Positions 1 through 13,200 are shown, numbered from the stretch's first letter. The stretch is DNA of 64,000 bases from Micropterix aruncella (GCA_944548615.1 OX155980.1:38012381-38076380), one strand, 5' to 3'. Translations and numbers: made by a program. The notes: generated from the letters alone by a model not told the origin.

Positions 1-94
1 TCCAGGTATATACCATTCTCCTATGATTGTAGCCAGTTTGTCCATTTGTTTATTTGCAAGGCATTTCGAAATCATAACATTTTGAATAGATTGA

Positions 95-751
95 GGGCCG
101 GGCCACACGATGCGGTGCGGCGCCGCACCGCAAAGATTTCGCCGTACGGGCGTACACACGGCGTACGGCGCACGGTGTGACGCCGCAACGTTACTACGAC
201 GCCGCAGTGGGCGAAGAGTGTTCTAGTATGATGTAGGTACCTAGTACACTCTGGCATCGGGAGAGGCGTGTTTTTTTTGCTACGTAACCGCCAAAATCGG
301 CGTAAAAACCGATGGCGATACTGGATCAGTCCACTTATTGCATTAAGGCATAGCGATGGAGACTTTCCCACGAATACTCCTTTTTTTAAAAATTACTATT
401 CATACATTAGTCCACATGAGTTTCACAGTTCTATAAGTCCACATAAGGCTTATCCCATAAAATTTCTCTTCCTTGAACTAGTGAAATGAGGTAGTCAATG
501 ACAATATCTTCTTCGTCGGTACTAATTTTATATACATCGATTTCAAATTAGCAAGTATAAGTGGAAACAAATGAAACAGGCAAACATGTACCCTCCTTCG
601 ACTGCACTTAACAACTGAGCGGTGCCGCTCGCCTAGTTAAAGTCCGGTGTGCTTGCGGTGCGGCGCCGGAACGCACCGTGTGGCATACCATCGATATTTG
701 TATGTAGGACGCCGCAGCGGCATCGCTCAGTCGCTCAGTGTGGCCCGGCCC
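95..751. mobile_element. MITE with GGGCCGGGCCACAC inverted termini
   Basis: The left end reads GGGCCGGGCCACAC and the right end is its exact inverse (GTGTGGCCCGGCCC). Just inside both ends are GC-rich tracts rich in GCGGTGCGGCGCCG. The flanking trinucleotides are TGA on the left and TTA on the right, close to the 3-bp T-N-A targets of PIF/Harbinger elements, so the superfamily is only a guess. No transposase is visible. It lies in the intron upstream of the first NOSTRIN exon in the window. Bases 1-94 and 752-876 show nothing else recognisable. Confidence 0.7.
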
Positions 752-876
752 TTAGTTCGTTACTTACTATCTCGGAAACCAAGATCTACAAAGTAGACCC
801 CATGAGGAGATATTTTGTTATGAACGAATCAAAACTCTCAGCATCAACTGCTCAATGTTATTTTAATTTAATCTAG

Positions 877-3800
877 ATTGGACTGGGAGTCGACAATCTT
901 GAGAGGCGCTGGAGTAATGGAACAGTTGGAAGAAGAACGGTTACACAGTTTAAAATCTACCGCAGAAGGCTATCTTAAGATATCGTCATCATTAGCTCCG
1001 CAAACTGCTGAGGTAAATGAGTAGTATTTTAAAAATTACTACCAAGCCTGTAATAAATTGCCCTGTTGTGCAATATTTCTTCGGGAAAAACGTTCTGAAT
1101 TTTTTAGATCATTTTTAACATTCCTGTGATCGATTTTTTCCAGTGCATCCAACGATTGACTACACCTGTCTCAAAGGCCGATCCAGAGTCAGACATGAAA
1201 GCCATTCGAGGAGTGAGAGGAGCTCCACAAGCTGGAACGTGTGAACAGCTCTTACCCGACTTTTACTGCGAGCACATCACTCTAGCTATGAATAGAGAAA
1301 GAAGGAAACAAGTATGTATCATTCGATTAATAGTAGATTGAGTATTCCCGTTGTTTTGTTTGAACATTGTTTCTATGTTTACTTCAGGCGTTGATGAAAA
1401 TTATGCAACTCATTAAACATGACATTGAAAAAGAGAGAAAATCCAAGCAAGGCCTGGAAAAATTATCTAAAGCAATCAAGGATAATCCAAACTTTGGAAC
1501 CGACGACTCGCAAATGAACGTCACAGAAAAAATGTATCACGTGAGTTGATTTAGAAACGATAAGCGAATCTTTGAGTTTGCGGCGAATGAACGACCACTG
1601 TTTCCATTCTTTCAGATGCGTTCAATGTTAACTTATCTTGAGGCTGCTCGTTACAAAATAACATCCGCATTGTGTGAGCTGGAAAACCGTCCCAAAAATC
1701 AACACCCTTTAGCTGCTCACATACAAGTCACCAGAGATAAGCAAGGATTGCAACAAAGCTTACTGAAGGTTTAAATATTTTACTTGTTTTATTTAGTGTC
1801 GCTATGTATCCAATTTCAATAAAATGTAGTTTGTGAAGAAAGTTTATGCACGGCAACCTTATTAGTAAACATTATCTTTTATGTAATACTTAATTTCCAG
1901 ATACCAAGTTGGCTACAGACGGAATTACAAGTGGACAAGCCATCATCTCCGATTCATTTCACTCAAGCAAATATCGACTTATCAAATAGAAAACCGAGCA
2001 TCATTTCAGAGAAGATAGCCCTCAGGAAACAGTCTACCTTGTCGACTCCGCCTCTGCCGCCGGACAGTCCACTCGATTGGACGGACAGAGGTGACGGAGA
2101 CGGCGTTTCAATTCAACCCGATAGTGATTTTGGTAAGCTCACTTTTAATTGAGCTCAAACTTACGAAATTGTTATGCTCAATCGAACAAATTGAATTACG
2201 AGTATAACAAATCAGCTTGTATTGATGAACTGCTTGAAAAGGTTATCAACTCAAGTGGCTTCAGCACAGTGACAAAAATTGAAAGGCTGCGGGGAAAACA
2301 ATCAATATAAACTTGTTAAAAATTTTGGTAATTTTATTTTTAAAATCAAATGGCTTAGAATTGACATTTTAGGACTCCTTTTAAGTGAAAAAAAATATAT
2401 TGACTTGTAAACCAAATATATTTGAGTTTCTAAAAAAGAATACATTTTACTTAAATTACACCTCGGAAAAAAGAGAAAACTATAATAATAAGAATATTTG
2501 AGTTTCTATAAACAAAATACATTTTACCTTAACTATACCCCAGAAAAAAGCTAAAACGTGGAAAAATCATTGGCCTTGATCAGTATTTCCCATCGCAGTT
2601 TCTCCTCAGCATCAACCGGAGGCTCATCTAGGACCACCTCTGGACCTGACGGAAAAGAATGATCAAGGACTTGGTTATTTTTTCCAGTCACACGTTTGGT
2701 TCTTCCTATATTCACAGTATACCAACCAGTCGCTTTACTCTCGAGCTACAGGGCATTGCGGGAAGAGGGTGCGAGGAATGTGGGCAGAGGGGTACGTTCC
2801 GACGAACGCTTTTAGTTAGCATTACGCGTAGATAAAGGCGTTTGTGTATTATTATATATCTACATATGTAAATAAACTTCTTAATATATTATTTACACAT
2901 ATCAAAAAATACATTTCTAGAGTTGTTTTCGATTTGGTTCGCACTCTACAAAATCATCGATCAGTTTGAGACATCTATTTTTCCGGCTTCCTTAGCTTCT
3001 AGTAGAGTTGGATGGAACGTCAATCAAAGACAGACGTTCCATTTTGGGTCCCCGAACTACCCTAGGCCACGGTGCGCCGCACCGGCTTAGTTACGCCACT
3101 GGTTACAACCACCGTCAGTCTATCCTGGACAACGGTGGTTGTAATATTGAAACTTGACGTGGTATAAACCGTCTTTGTCTTATTTATAATGGTTTTAACA
3201 GCTGCAACGATCTCCGATTTCATACTTCTAGGATGAATATAATACCTAATGTCGATTATATTGTAGAGTCGGTTAAAGATATCCGCGAAAATAACAATTT
3301 GATAATGGGCAACCTTTTTAATAAACTGCCCGAGATGCAGTACTTCGAAGCTAAAGCAAAGACAGAGTACAGAGCAAACAACTAACCTCGACATCCTGAA
3401 ACAAATTATAAAATAACCATCATGACGGTTATTACTTTTCCGCCCATGGGAAAAGTATTGCGAATGCGCATTTTTTTGCGAGATTAAGATGGAAATATCC
3501 GTTCAGACCCCCACCTGAGACGATTAAAACCATTTTCTGATTAAAGTTGTCTGTCTATGTATGTGTCTGTGTGTGTGTTTGTGTATGTATACCTTCTCGA
3601 TAGCGCTTAAACGCTTTATCCGGTTGAGCCAAAATTGGGCATGCCGGCATCATTTGATCATGGCAGGAGTTAAAAAGATTCTGGTTAAAATCGGTCCACT
3701 AGGAGTCAAATTCCCCCTAAGACGATTAAGACCATTTCCAGATTGAAGTCTGCCTATATGTTTGGGAGCTAACGGGCCCATGATGAGGTGGCCACGATGA

Positions 3801-6800
3801 CCCATGTGTTCAGGGTCGGTCACACTCACGGGTCAACACCCATCCGATGGCCTCCACGCATGGGGCGCGAACCTGGGTAGGACACTGGGTCGACCAGTCT
3901 CCCCTGGGAATCAAACCTCTGGCGCTCCTGGACGGTCTGCGCACCGAGCGGCGCAAGCCAATCGATTGTGCTCTCCGACTAACAGTCGGGGGAGTCTGGG
4001 AACTGTATTGTTTCCTATAGAGCGGGGGTGGTTGCCTACCTTACGGCGACTGCTCTTGATCTGACCATTGGCCATCCGATCCCGGTTCAGAGTCGGGCAA
4101 AGGACGCCTTGGTCCGCGATAGATCCGGTGTACACCGTTTCACCGTTTCGTAAGGGAGAGGACCGCGCAAGCGACCTCGAACTCGGAACCAATCGAGAGA
4201 CCGGAGAAATCTGGTCACAATTGGAAGCAAGGGCGCGAGTGTCGGCCCGCCAGGTAACATTACTGGCTATCTCGCGGTAAAGGCGTTGGTCTCTTGCGGG
4301 TTGTGACGTAGCTAGACGTTGGAGTGTATTGTCCAAAGTCTTCTACGCTCACTGCAGGGCGACAGAACGAAACATCGTTAAAACGTCCTGTGGTGACGGG
4401 CTCGCCCGTTGTAGTTGACACCGCAAGATGCCTATATGTTTGTCTGTCTGTATGTATGTATTCCTCCTAGATAGCGCCCAAGCGCTTAATCCGATTGAGC
4501 TGAAATTTGGTATGCAGTCATCATTTGGTCATTGCAAGAGTTCAAAAGATTATGGTTGAAATCCACAGGGGGCGCACTAGCTATCAGTCTCGAAATATTT
4601 GACGTAGAGACTTGAAGGGCGCGCTATTCAGACTTGAATCTCGAAATATTGGGCTTAGACTTGAAATTCGGTACATAGGTCTTGTTAGGCCGAAATCACA
4701 TTGTGAATTTTTGGTTGGAATATCTCATACCTACAAGCGACACAAATAATATTTAAAGTCCGCCATACATTAATTAAATAGTGCGGCCCTTAAAAGCGGC
4801 GACGCTTGCGATGCAAAAATCAAATTTGAAGGCTCACGACAACCGCGTTCGCGATTTTATTTTTAATTGAATGGTCCGAAATTCAATTTTTTATTGCATT
4901 GCGAGGAATATTAACAGGAATTTTCGCCAACTGCTCATCGACTTTATTCATGAAATGAATATTCAGATGAAATAAGCCCCTGGCTACTTGCCGGGGGTCT
5001 TGGGGTGAGACAAACGATTTTTTATCTACCTCTCAGGCTTTGATGATCGGCTTCTCTCAAGATTCAAAGATCAGAAAATTGTATTATCTTCTCTCTGTAT
5101 TTTAATCACATTAAATAGTGGTGAAAATAAAAGTAGTTATCTTCTCCAAGAAGATGCTTCTCAATTTTCATATGAGTCTTGAATGATCAACTTTCAGTCT
5201 ACAGTGAGACCCTCTTCAGTACAGCATTCACTTCACATACAAATTTTTATTCGCCTTTTAAATTCACTAATTTTTATATGTCAAAAAATAGATATTTTTG
5301 TAATTTTGAGTAAACATTTTGTAAATTTTGAGTATAATTTTAAAAAAGACTAGGTTTTTTATATATTCCAGAAGTTTTAGTATTTCTATTTTTTTTAGGC
5401 TACAGCCTTGATTCTGATTATTGTGGATATAAATCACTATGTGAAAGGACAGTCTGAAAACTCCATAATCTTCTTTCTTAATGTTTATTTTACGATTACA
5501 GATGAGTTCTCCTCTCAAGAAGGAAGCTGCGGAGATGTCACCGATGCTACAAATTCAGTAATCACATCATCAGTAATAATCAAGAAAGAGATTGTAGCAA
5601 CGCCAGAATTGAAAAAGAAACCGATAGGCAAATGCAAAGCCTTGTACAATTACACGCCAAACTTATACGACGAACTGAAATTATCACCAGGTAAATACAA
5701 CCATAAAAATAGCAGGTGTCCAGTGGTGAAATTCACATTTTAATAGGTTTTTAAAAACACCATAAATGATTTACAGTATTTATTTAAATCAAAATGTTGA
5801 TAAACAGCGGATTTTATTTTTGTAATAATATTTCTTCTAAATTTTTACCAAGTACACACTCCTCTAATCGAGACGGCAGCAAACTCACAAACACATTCCC
5901 AGAGAGTTGCGGAGAAATGTTCTTGCGAGAAATAGCTCCTATTGTTTGTCAATTGTTCGCGTATTTTGGATCTGAAAAACCCCACAGAAAAAATACAGAG
6001 TGAGGTCAGGAAAACCAGGCGGCTGGGTTATGTCTCCAAACCTAGATATCAATTTTCGAGGAAAACGGTCATCGACTATCTATCGGTATGACCAGTGGTG
6101 CAATCTTGTTGAAACCATGTATTTATGATAAGGGAATCCCTCTTCGCAATAGGACCGAAAAGGGATTCAACCATGTTTTTGTATCATTTATAATAGACTG
6201 TTCCTCCACCATTTTGATTTTCGAAGTGAGCGAACCAATTATGCCATGGCAGATATGGCGCATGCACATTTCTCTTGTAGGTTTATTGGGCACAATATCT
6301 GTAGTTTTTCTTGACGCTTCTAATTAAAAATGGGCATCATCGCTTATTATGACGTTGTTAAGTCTGGACTGCGTATGAAAAACCTCCAATATCCTTTCAG
6401 TGCAGGTTTTTTGTAAAACATAATCAGTTCCCCTAAAAATTGCACTATTTGAATTTTGTAAATGCATTGTCTTCTCAATGATCACTCGAAGCGTTGACGG
6501 TGCTCCTAAACGGGCTATATATTTACGGCAATATGTGGCTGCAGTATTAGCAACTATAGCCCGGCTATCACTGCAACATTTTATTGCAGCATATGGCTGG
6601 GAAATATTTAGCCCAGCCATTCTCGGTAATGTTTCTGCTAAAGTATGGCCCATCATTTTGACTCATTAACGGGCTACACATTCGGGCAACAATGGCCAAT
6701 GAAATCATACATGTCGCAGCGGCTTATATTGTTTTTAAGTGAAAATTTAAAACGACAAAAAAAGACGAAAATGTGAATTCGACCTGACTGCAATAAGCGT

Positions 6801-8422
6801 GATACTTTAGATATCTTAGCCTGAATGTTTTCGATGATATGAATACCAATTGAAAGATCTTCTCCATATGAATTCACTATTAATAATAAATTCCCAATGC
6901 AATTATCTATTAATGATGTATATAAACTTTTAAATACACTAATAAATAATATAAATAATTTCACGCAATTGTACATAACATATCAGAATAGATAATATTT
7001 TATAGATATAAAAAAAATAATCATTAGATGATATAAATACAAAATGAAGATGTTTTGCGTCGTGCCTCGCATCAGAAAGGGACGAACTTATGGCGCAAAA
7101 CGAAACAGCAATAAAGCTGGCCAGACAATATTGCAATATTTTCGATTGTGAAGCGATCGTACAGCAACCTGCCGGCCACACATAAACATGCTTCAGCCTC
7201 TATTAAATGTGGCCCGATTAGGAGCACCATTAGGAATTCCTAAAACAAGCAAGTGCTTCCGCTCAGAACTGGGTCCGGAAGAGTACTGGGTCCGGAACGG
7301 ATCGGTCGATAGCAGAACCCATTGTGTGGACTGGACTTCTCTTTCCACTTTTTCATCAGGCGCATCTCCCGGTCGGCGGTCTCTCGGTCAATATTGTACT
7401 GAGAGAAAACGGGCTGCAGCATAAGATTCACCATTCTTTAAATAAGCTTCGATCTCAAAAGCGTATTGCACTCCCGTATGATGCTTCATCGAGACTGTGA
7501 AACTCGCTCTCCTATTATCAAGACCCCTCTGATCTTCCTGCTTCACCGCATCAACTGTTGCCACATCATTCAAATTTGAAGTTACGCCTTTAATTAATTG
7601 AACTACAACAACTACAACTCTGTAACATCGATTATATATGGTATTAAATTGTTTAACTCCATCGTACATTTTGGCAACCCTTCTGCACCGGCAAAATGCA
7701 GGTAGCGCTCATAGCATTAATGGCAAAAATATAAGCAATTTATTTTACCATCTAATAACAGTGACAATGAATGGGTTTTTATAAAGCACTAATTGATTGT
7801 AAAAACCTAATAAATTAACCAATGATAACAATAATAACATTCAATTATTAGTGCTATCTATCGCATTTTTTATATCGGCTGATCACATAAATAATACAGA
7901 TAGAATGCCATCTATTAGTAAAGCTTAATTTCAAAGTGCGTAATTATGACGCATTGAAACCTATATACCAAATTAAAAATTATCATTTTTAAATAATAAT
8001 ATTAAAATAATAAGAGCTATGATATAAAAATTCGTTTGTTATTATATTATTTTATATGGAGATAGGATACCGTACAGGCGTGTTAAGAGCGCCACCTTAC
8101 CACGAATGCTGCCATATTGAACATAAAAGAATATTAATCCAGTTTTGGAAATATGAGTGCTATATACATATTGCGTTTTATAGTAATATGCTAGCTGCCG
8201 AATCGTAGTATTGCATTGAGCAATGTAATATGCTAAATAATCAAAGCCTGAATTAAGGAAAGATCATTTGCCCAGATTGAATTCTTCAATTTTACACTTT
8301 CATTTTTCATTGCAGGTGATATCATAAACATATTTGAAAAGCAAGAAGACGGCTGGTGGTGCGGAGACCTGAATGGAACGGTCGGCATTTTTCCTGCGAC
8401 TTACGTCGAAGAGTTTGCTTAA
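877..8422 (+). CDS. nost: NOSTRIN-like F-BAR/SH3 adaptor, 3' part (7 exons, 5' end off window)
   Basis: Exons: 877-1012, 1144-1311, 1388-1540, 1616-1768, 1901-2132, 5502-5690 and 8316-8422 (TAA at 8420-8422). All have AG acceptors and GT donors, and the phases join without a break. The first exons encode the end of an F-BAR helical region (MEQLEEERLHSLKSTAEGY). Next comes a charged coiled segment like the HR1/REM region (KERKSKQGLEKLSKAI), then a Ser/Pro-rich linker. The last two exons form one SH3 domain: ALYNYTP, the DELKLSPGD loop, the Trp pair WW, and GIFPATYVE at the C-terminus. In this family the F-BAR bends membrane and the SH3 binds dynamin, N-WASP and, in mammals, eNOS. That role is family knowledge. 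The 3.4-kb and 2.6-kb introns are filled with TE remnants. The gene is convergent with the TMEM198 gene. Other F-BAR/SH3 proteins are less likely because of the HR1-like segment and the terminal SH3. Confidence 0.85.
2410..2550. repeat. Short imperfect tandem duplication in NOSTRIN intron
   Basis: Two consecutive similar blocks each begin ATATTTGAGTTTCTA, continue through an AATACATTTTAC core and end in GAAAAAAG followed by AAAAC. The period is roughly 85-95 bp. This is noncoding AT-rich sequence. Around it, 2153-2410 shows nothing recognisable. Confidence 0.5.
2551..2746 (-). pseudogene. Unrecognised ORF fragment, probably TE-derived
   Basis: On the minus strand an open frame of about 65 codons ends in TAG at 2551-2553 and is cut by an in-frame TAG at 2747-2749. 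It has balanced, coding-like composition, including ATGWYTVNIGRTKRVTGKNN and PPVDAEEKLRWEILIKAN. It has no start codon and no visible splice sites that would join it to a neighbour. I do not recognise the family. It sits antisense in a NOSTRIN intron, which suggests the tail of a decayed mobile-element ORF. From 2750 to 3050 nothing else is clear. Confidence 0.35.
3230..5040 (+). repeat. Dispersed repeat family R, copy A (interrupted)
   Basis: This copy matches 50390-51260 and 52380-52860 (both inverted) and 48580-48690 (same strand). Landmarks in order: CGAGATGCAGTACTTCGAAG, a run of GTCTGT/GTATGT repeats, two diverged internal segments containing AGCGC..AAGCGCTT and GAGTTAAAAAGAT, a TCTCGAAATATT block, and an end with TTCGCCAACTGCTC and a GCTACTTGCCGGG motif. 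Many copies, no ORF and variable ends suggest a nonautonomous mobile element of unknown class. Copy A is split by a separate insertion at 3765-4428. Confidence 0.65.
3765..4428. mobile_element. 664-bp insertion with 14-bp target-site duplication
   Basis: The sequence TGCCTATATGTTTG occurs at 3751-3764 and again at 4429-4442. Repeat copy B at 50790-51000 has the uninterrupted (empty) sequence at the same place. The insert is GC-richer than its surroundings and shares a diverged core with 13363-13610 (GCGCT..CTGGACGGT, GCCAATCG.TTGTGC, CTCTCCGACTAA). A 14-bp duplication fits target-primed insertion, as for LINEs and SINEs, but no A-rich tail is seen. The short ORFs within it are probably chance. 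Confidence 0.65.
5830..6660 (-). pseudogene. Decayed DDE transposase (Tc1/mariner-like), C-terminal part
   Basis: Read on the minus strand across frame changes and stops, the order is that of an insect mariner-like transposase. There is an HTH-like piece near 6560 (ANTAATYCRKYIARLGAPS). A motif IISDDAHF at about 6330 corresponds to the catalytic SDEAHF box. Near 5960-6000 a segment VFFLWGFSDPKYANN corresponds to the FFLWG box close to the last catalytic acid. Several stops and frameshifts make it nonfunctional. It lies antisense in the last NOSTRIN intron. The N-terminal piece at 7100-7690 may belong to the same insertion. Confidence 0.55.
7100..7690 (-). pseudogene. Decayed N-terminal fragment of a mariner-like transposase
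   Basis: The minus-strand frame 7669-7388 contains FEIEAYLKNGESYAAA, which resembles the N-terminal helix-turn-helix of insect mariner-like transposases. Frame changes downstream give GAPNRATF, the next segment of the same domain. It is broken by at least one frameshift. From 6661 to 7100 and from 7691 to 8315 only AT-rich intron sequence is seen. Confidence 0.4.
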
Positions 8423-10264
8423 GAGGAATGAAGTTTGCCGAAATAACAAGTGCTAGTCTCCTCGAGTTATTTGTTATGCGTGATCGAGACTCACGACTGA
8501 TCACCTAGGATATTAAGTAAATTGGTAACATCAAAAAAACAATGTTTCTCGCACATTATTAACTGAATCGAGTCGTTACCATAATTTAATTAATAACATG
8601 ATTCAATTTTAATTGTTAACATTATATGTACTTACTGAAAACCAAATACATTAGTAATCCTTCTCGGGATCTATCAATAATGTATATATTTGTAAGGAAA
8701 AAAATATTTAGTTATAGAAGATTGTTGTTCAGTTATTAAAAGCGGATATCGAAGTAGTCTTCCACCAAATTTCGCTTAGCGATAGACTTATTTATATTAA
8801 AACTTAAGTACCTACAGTTTTACTTTTAAAAATATATATATTTTGAAATATTATAACAAACAAATATTTTTTTGAATGGGGTGGGTTAGGGGGTCGAAAT
8901 CGGTGGCTTTTTTGAATAGGGTGTTGTCTAAGGAAAACAATGAAATTAATTAAATAAATTTATTTATGGTGACAGCGAAGAGTAGCTTAAAATAGCTTAA
9001 AGTGAAAATAAACTAAAACAAATAAACAACTAACAAACACGATTCAATTAAAATTGAAATTATCACATGAAAGTCTTTGAGCTAAATTAATAACAATTTA
9101 AATAATACACTGCATATAGTCCTCCAGGATCACATGATCATGTCCTGGAAAATAATTTTAAAACTATTGGAATAATAGTGACAAGTTCATGGCATGTCGT
9201 CATAGCTAATCGTAGTTTGTAAGAGACGGTTACTGAAGTACGTTTCAAGAACTTACTGAAGAACTGTATCGATAACAAGTATCGACTATTGACTGTAATC
9301 AAATTACCATATATGTAGGGCTATATTTAGTTTCTTATGTACGTACAGATAGCAAATGTCAATTTACAGACATTTGATATAAAATATGTTTTTTTAAATA
9401 AAAAGAAAACAATTTTAAATAACTGAAAGTGTACCGAAAACAAATAATAATATTTTTTCCTTGGAGGTCATGAAACACCTTTAAATCACAGACATATCAC
9501 AGGTGTAAACAGAAATCATGATAATTTTAAAATTGCAAATGAATCACTGCTATTTCAGGCATTATTATCGTATAGGTCTTACATTCTAGCAAGCACTTTG
9601 AAAGAAGTGCTTAACATTGTTAACTATCCAGTATGAGAAGTTAAGGAGAGCTATAAATGCATTGGAATGAAAATTAAAACTTAGGCTAATGTAGTAAACG
9701 AGGATAGAGAAGTACACTCATACTGGATACCAAACTTCTTTCTATATCAATGTGTCACAAGGACTTATAGACAAAATAGACTACTTTACGCATTCTCAGA
9801 CAAATCTGGTCGTTTACAAGTATTATTAATGGCTCATACCTATCGATTATACTTAATAAAAATATGCTTTGATCATTTGAAATATACAGTGACCCATTAA
9901 TTTTATCTTTCTTAAACAAGCTAGCATTTCCTCATAAGGGAAATCGTGAATATAACATTGATAATAAAAAGAAGACTTGATAATGTGCATAATAAATAGA
10001 CATCTTATCCTTAAGAGACTAATATTTCCATAGAAATATAATATCATTCAAAATGTCTTTAGTTCGGCAAATGAGAATGGAGCTCAAATGTTGACAACAG
10101 AGAATAATGCCATAGGTTTTTTTTTAATGTCATGTGGCATCTGTAGGAAGCTCGGCGCTTCAACGTTCTATTTGCCAGACTACGAAAGTCATTGTGATAA
10201 ATATTGTAATATTTGGCAGTATTTTGAGTTTTGTTATTTATTGTGCATCTTTTGTGCGTCGGAA
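8423..10264. other. Convergent intergenic region / 3' UTRs of NOSTRIN and TMEM198
   Basis: This is AT-rich sequence between the two convergent stop codons. An AATAAA/TTTATT cluster near 8950-8970 could serve polyadenylation on either strand. A palindromic motif TCCAGGATCACATGATCATG lies near 9120-9150. No ORF is supported, and the exact 3' ends cannot be read from the sequence. Confidence 0.5.
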
Positions 10265-13200
10265 TTAACGGCTGGCCGACGGGTTAAGTCTCTGGACGGT
10301 GATGTCGTCATCCGATTCGGTTATTGCCCCTGCGGAAGCCGCGTGATCTGAGCCAGCCAGAATAGTCAAGTGCGTTGCGTCGCTTTGGAGAGTACTGCAT
10401 TCACCAGGACCTTCACCTGCCATTCCCGTGCCTCCTACCACTGATGGACTAGATGCTTTCTTCTGTAGGGCCTGGACGTAGCTCTGAAATAAAATACAAC
10501 ATAAACTTTCTTTTATTTCTTCGTATTTTTAAAGAACTAGATCTTGTTTATAAGCCTTGTATTGTCGTATAAGCTGGGTTGATAAGAAAGATACGCAAAC
10601 TTGAATACTTGGCTCACGTCTTTCTACATCCAGAACAATACATCTTGCATCCCATTAAGTCAAGATAGCCATAAGAGATTCGAGACAAAAAACATTCTGA
10701 TTCCGAAATCTTCGATATGATTATAGAGGTCCACCATATCCGGTTTATAAGCTAGAGCCAACAAAGTTGTAATATCAAACATGATAGCCGATATTCATTA
10801 GCGGAAAGCACCAGAAGATCTCGTTTAAATTCGTTTACATCAAATTTTATATGATCATAGGTCACACTGGAAGTTTCAAAATTGATCACTTGAAATACAA
10901 TTTGAAAAAATTATTACATTTGAAAATGGAACTCTTTGGATGTAGAATACAGTTTGTTTCATCTGTCATTTGTTTTTTCATTGTGGGGTCATTTTAAAAT
11001 TTTAAAACCTTGTGAAATCTTTTTGTTCCTAAATATTAGGAACCAATTACGTCTACGATTTTTATTGCCAGAAGAGGCTGCGAAGAGTAGAAAAAAACTC
11101 GTTTCCGAGGTCACCACGAAGGAGTAGAATGAATGTTATGAAAATTAGTTTTTACGTATGAAAGTGTATTACCGCTCAGGAACAAAATGTTGTGAAAATA
11201 AATAGATTTTTCGCCATTCATTGTATTTATTTCTTATTCATTCTGGAAACTTTCAGTGTGGCCCTCATATTCCATAAGAACTACGCCAACCACCATATCT
11301 ATATCCACTCGGATAGCAAGGCACTAGCCTCGAATACCATTAATTCAAAGCTAGTGCAAAACTGCATATCACTACTGAATTCCCTGGGCGAAAAGAACAG
11401 CGTAGTTCTATGGGTTCCCGGCCATGCAGGAATCAAGGGAAATGAAAAAGCCGCTGAACTTGCTAAGACGGGAGCAAAGGTAACGTTATACGGCCCTGAA
11501 CCTTGCTGTGGCGTACCAAAAAGTCTTGCAAAACCTAATGCTCAAACATGGAATAATCCGTCAACCACTGGAACAACACGCCAGGGTTGAATCATTCCAA
11601 AGCGCTAATTAAGGCTTACGGCCGTACGACGGCCCGTGAGGCCTTATCGCTAAATAGGAACTTTCTATGCATACTGGTGAGGGCGCTCACGTGGCATTGT
11701 GGCCTGAACGAACACATGTTTAAAGAAGTGGCCCTCATATAACAATAAATATATGGTCTTTGACTGTCTGCTTTTTGCCATTGATATTATAGTATTTATT
11801 GCCACTCCCTCAAGAGCAGAAAAGAAAATGTTTAAGCGGAAGAGGATCCGTATGTATCATTGCTCGGGATGTGTATCAGGCTAGCAATCAACAAGTAGCA
11901 TTAGTTGTCCTGGTCTGTTATGAAGGTATGTAATCTGAATCTACCATTACAATGGGAACATTAATTTCTCACAACTGATACAAAATCACCTTAACCAGTG
12001 CACTCTTACATGCTATATTATGCACACTAATCAATAAAGCGTCACGATTTCAACTGTCAAGGCTTGATGAATATTTTATTAGACTTGCATTTATAATTGA
12101 ATGAAAAAATAATAGATACCTGGGATATAACGTCACCATGAGCGGTTCGCACTTGGTATAGATATCTGTATTTCCTCTGCCTCAATTCAGCTCGCTGCTC
12201 GCGAGTGCGCGGGCGTGCCACCGCATTCTTCATTCGTTTCTTGCGCGCGCTGATACCTGAAACAACAATATTAAGAATGTTGTGTCAAAATGATCCAACT
12301 GTAAATCTGGTTATAACTTTAATCACTCGCAATATTGTAAAAATGCAGTCTTAAGAGCTCCCTAAAGGGCTCATTCCCCATACAAAACAACTACCTAGGA
12401 GAATCTCAACCAGGCAATCTGAGATTGTATAGAGAATATCCAAAGATTAATCTAATAGAATGTGCAGGTCCGAGGAAATATGATGCTCTAGGCCAGAGAT
12501 ACCCAAAAATTTTAGCCCTGTAGAACACTAGCTGCTTAGTTTTGTTTTCCGTAGACCACCTGCGTAGTCCACGGAAAACCGCCACCATACGCCTTTTCCT
12601 CTGAAAAGTACTTAAATTTTCCAGGGCGTTCGTTTATTCTTAAGTGACCACGACATAGAAGTAAGAAGCATTTAAGAAAGATACACGTAACTGCAATGGC
12701 ATTATGTCGCTTGCTCATTCATGTCGTACTCGCTCACACAGACACCCATTCAAGCAGTGCCAAGTTTCATTCGCTCGTCGCAATGTATTCACTTCATCTC
12801 ACTCACACCTCTCGTTAGTCATGTGCATTGGCCTCGTCAATTGACTAGTGATGCAATTTGAGTTGAGTGTGATTTCCTTTCACAACACTTGTGATGTGCG
12901 CTTTTGTTTATTTCGATTTATATATGTTTAAAATACTGTGACATAATCTTTTTGAGGTGTAATAAAACATTTACAGAACGCCTGAATGTTGATGATTACT
13001 CATATTTACATCTTGTGTACCTCATATTTACATCTTGTGTACCCCATTTTTTTTCTCGCTGATACTGACCCCTGCAAGTCAAAATTGACCCTTGCAAGGT
13101 CATTGGGACCACTTTAGGAATTACTGCTCTAGGCAAATAACAGGATGCCCCCCCCCCCCCTTTGTCCCATTCCTTTTCAAGCATATTTTCCCACCGTTTC

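Noticed and set aside
3850..4000. tRNA-like or SINE promoter boxes in the 664-bp insertion
   Set aside because: Several GGTTCGA-like stretches exist on both strands, but no properly spaced A and B boxes or cloverleaf could be drawn.
5408..5743. Open frame through 5408-5501 and 5691-5743 around a NOSTRIN exon
   Set aside because: The acceptor at 5501 and the donor at 5691 give phases that match the neighbouring exons; the extra codons are intron.
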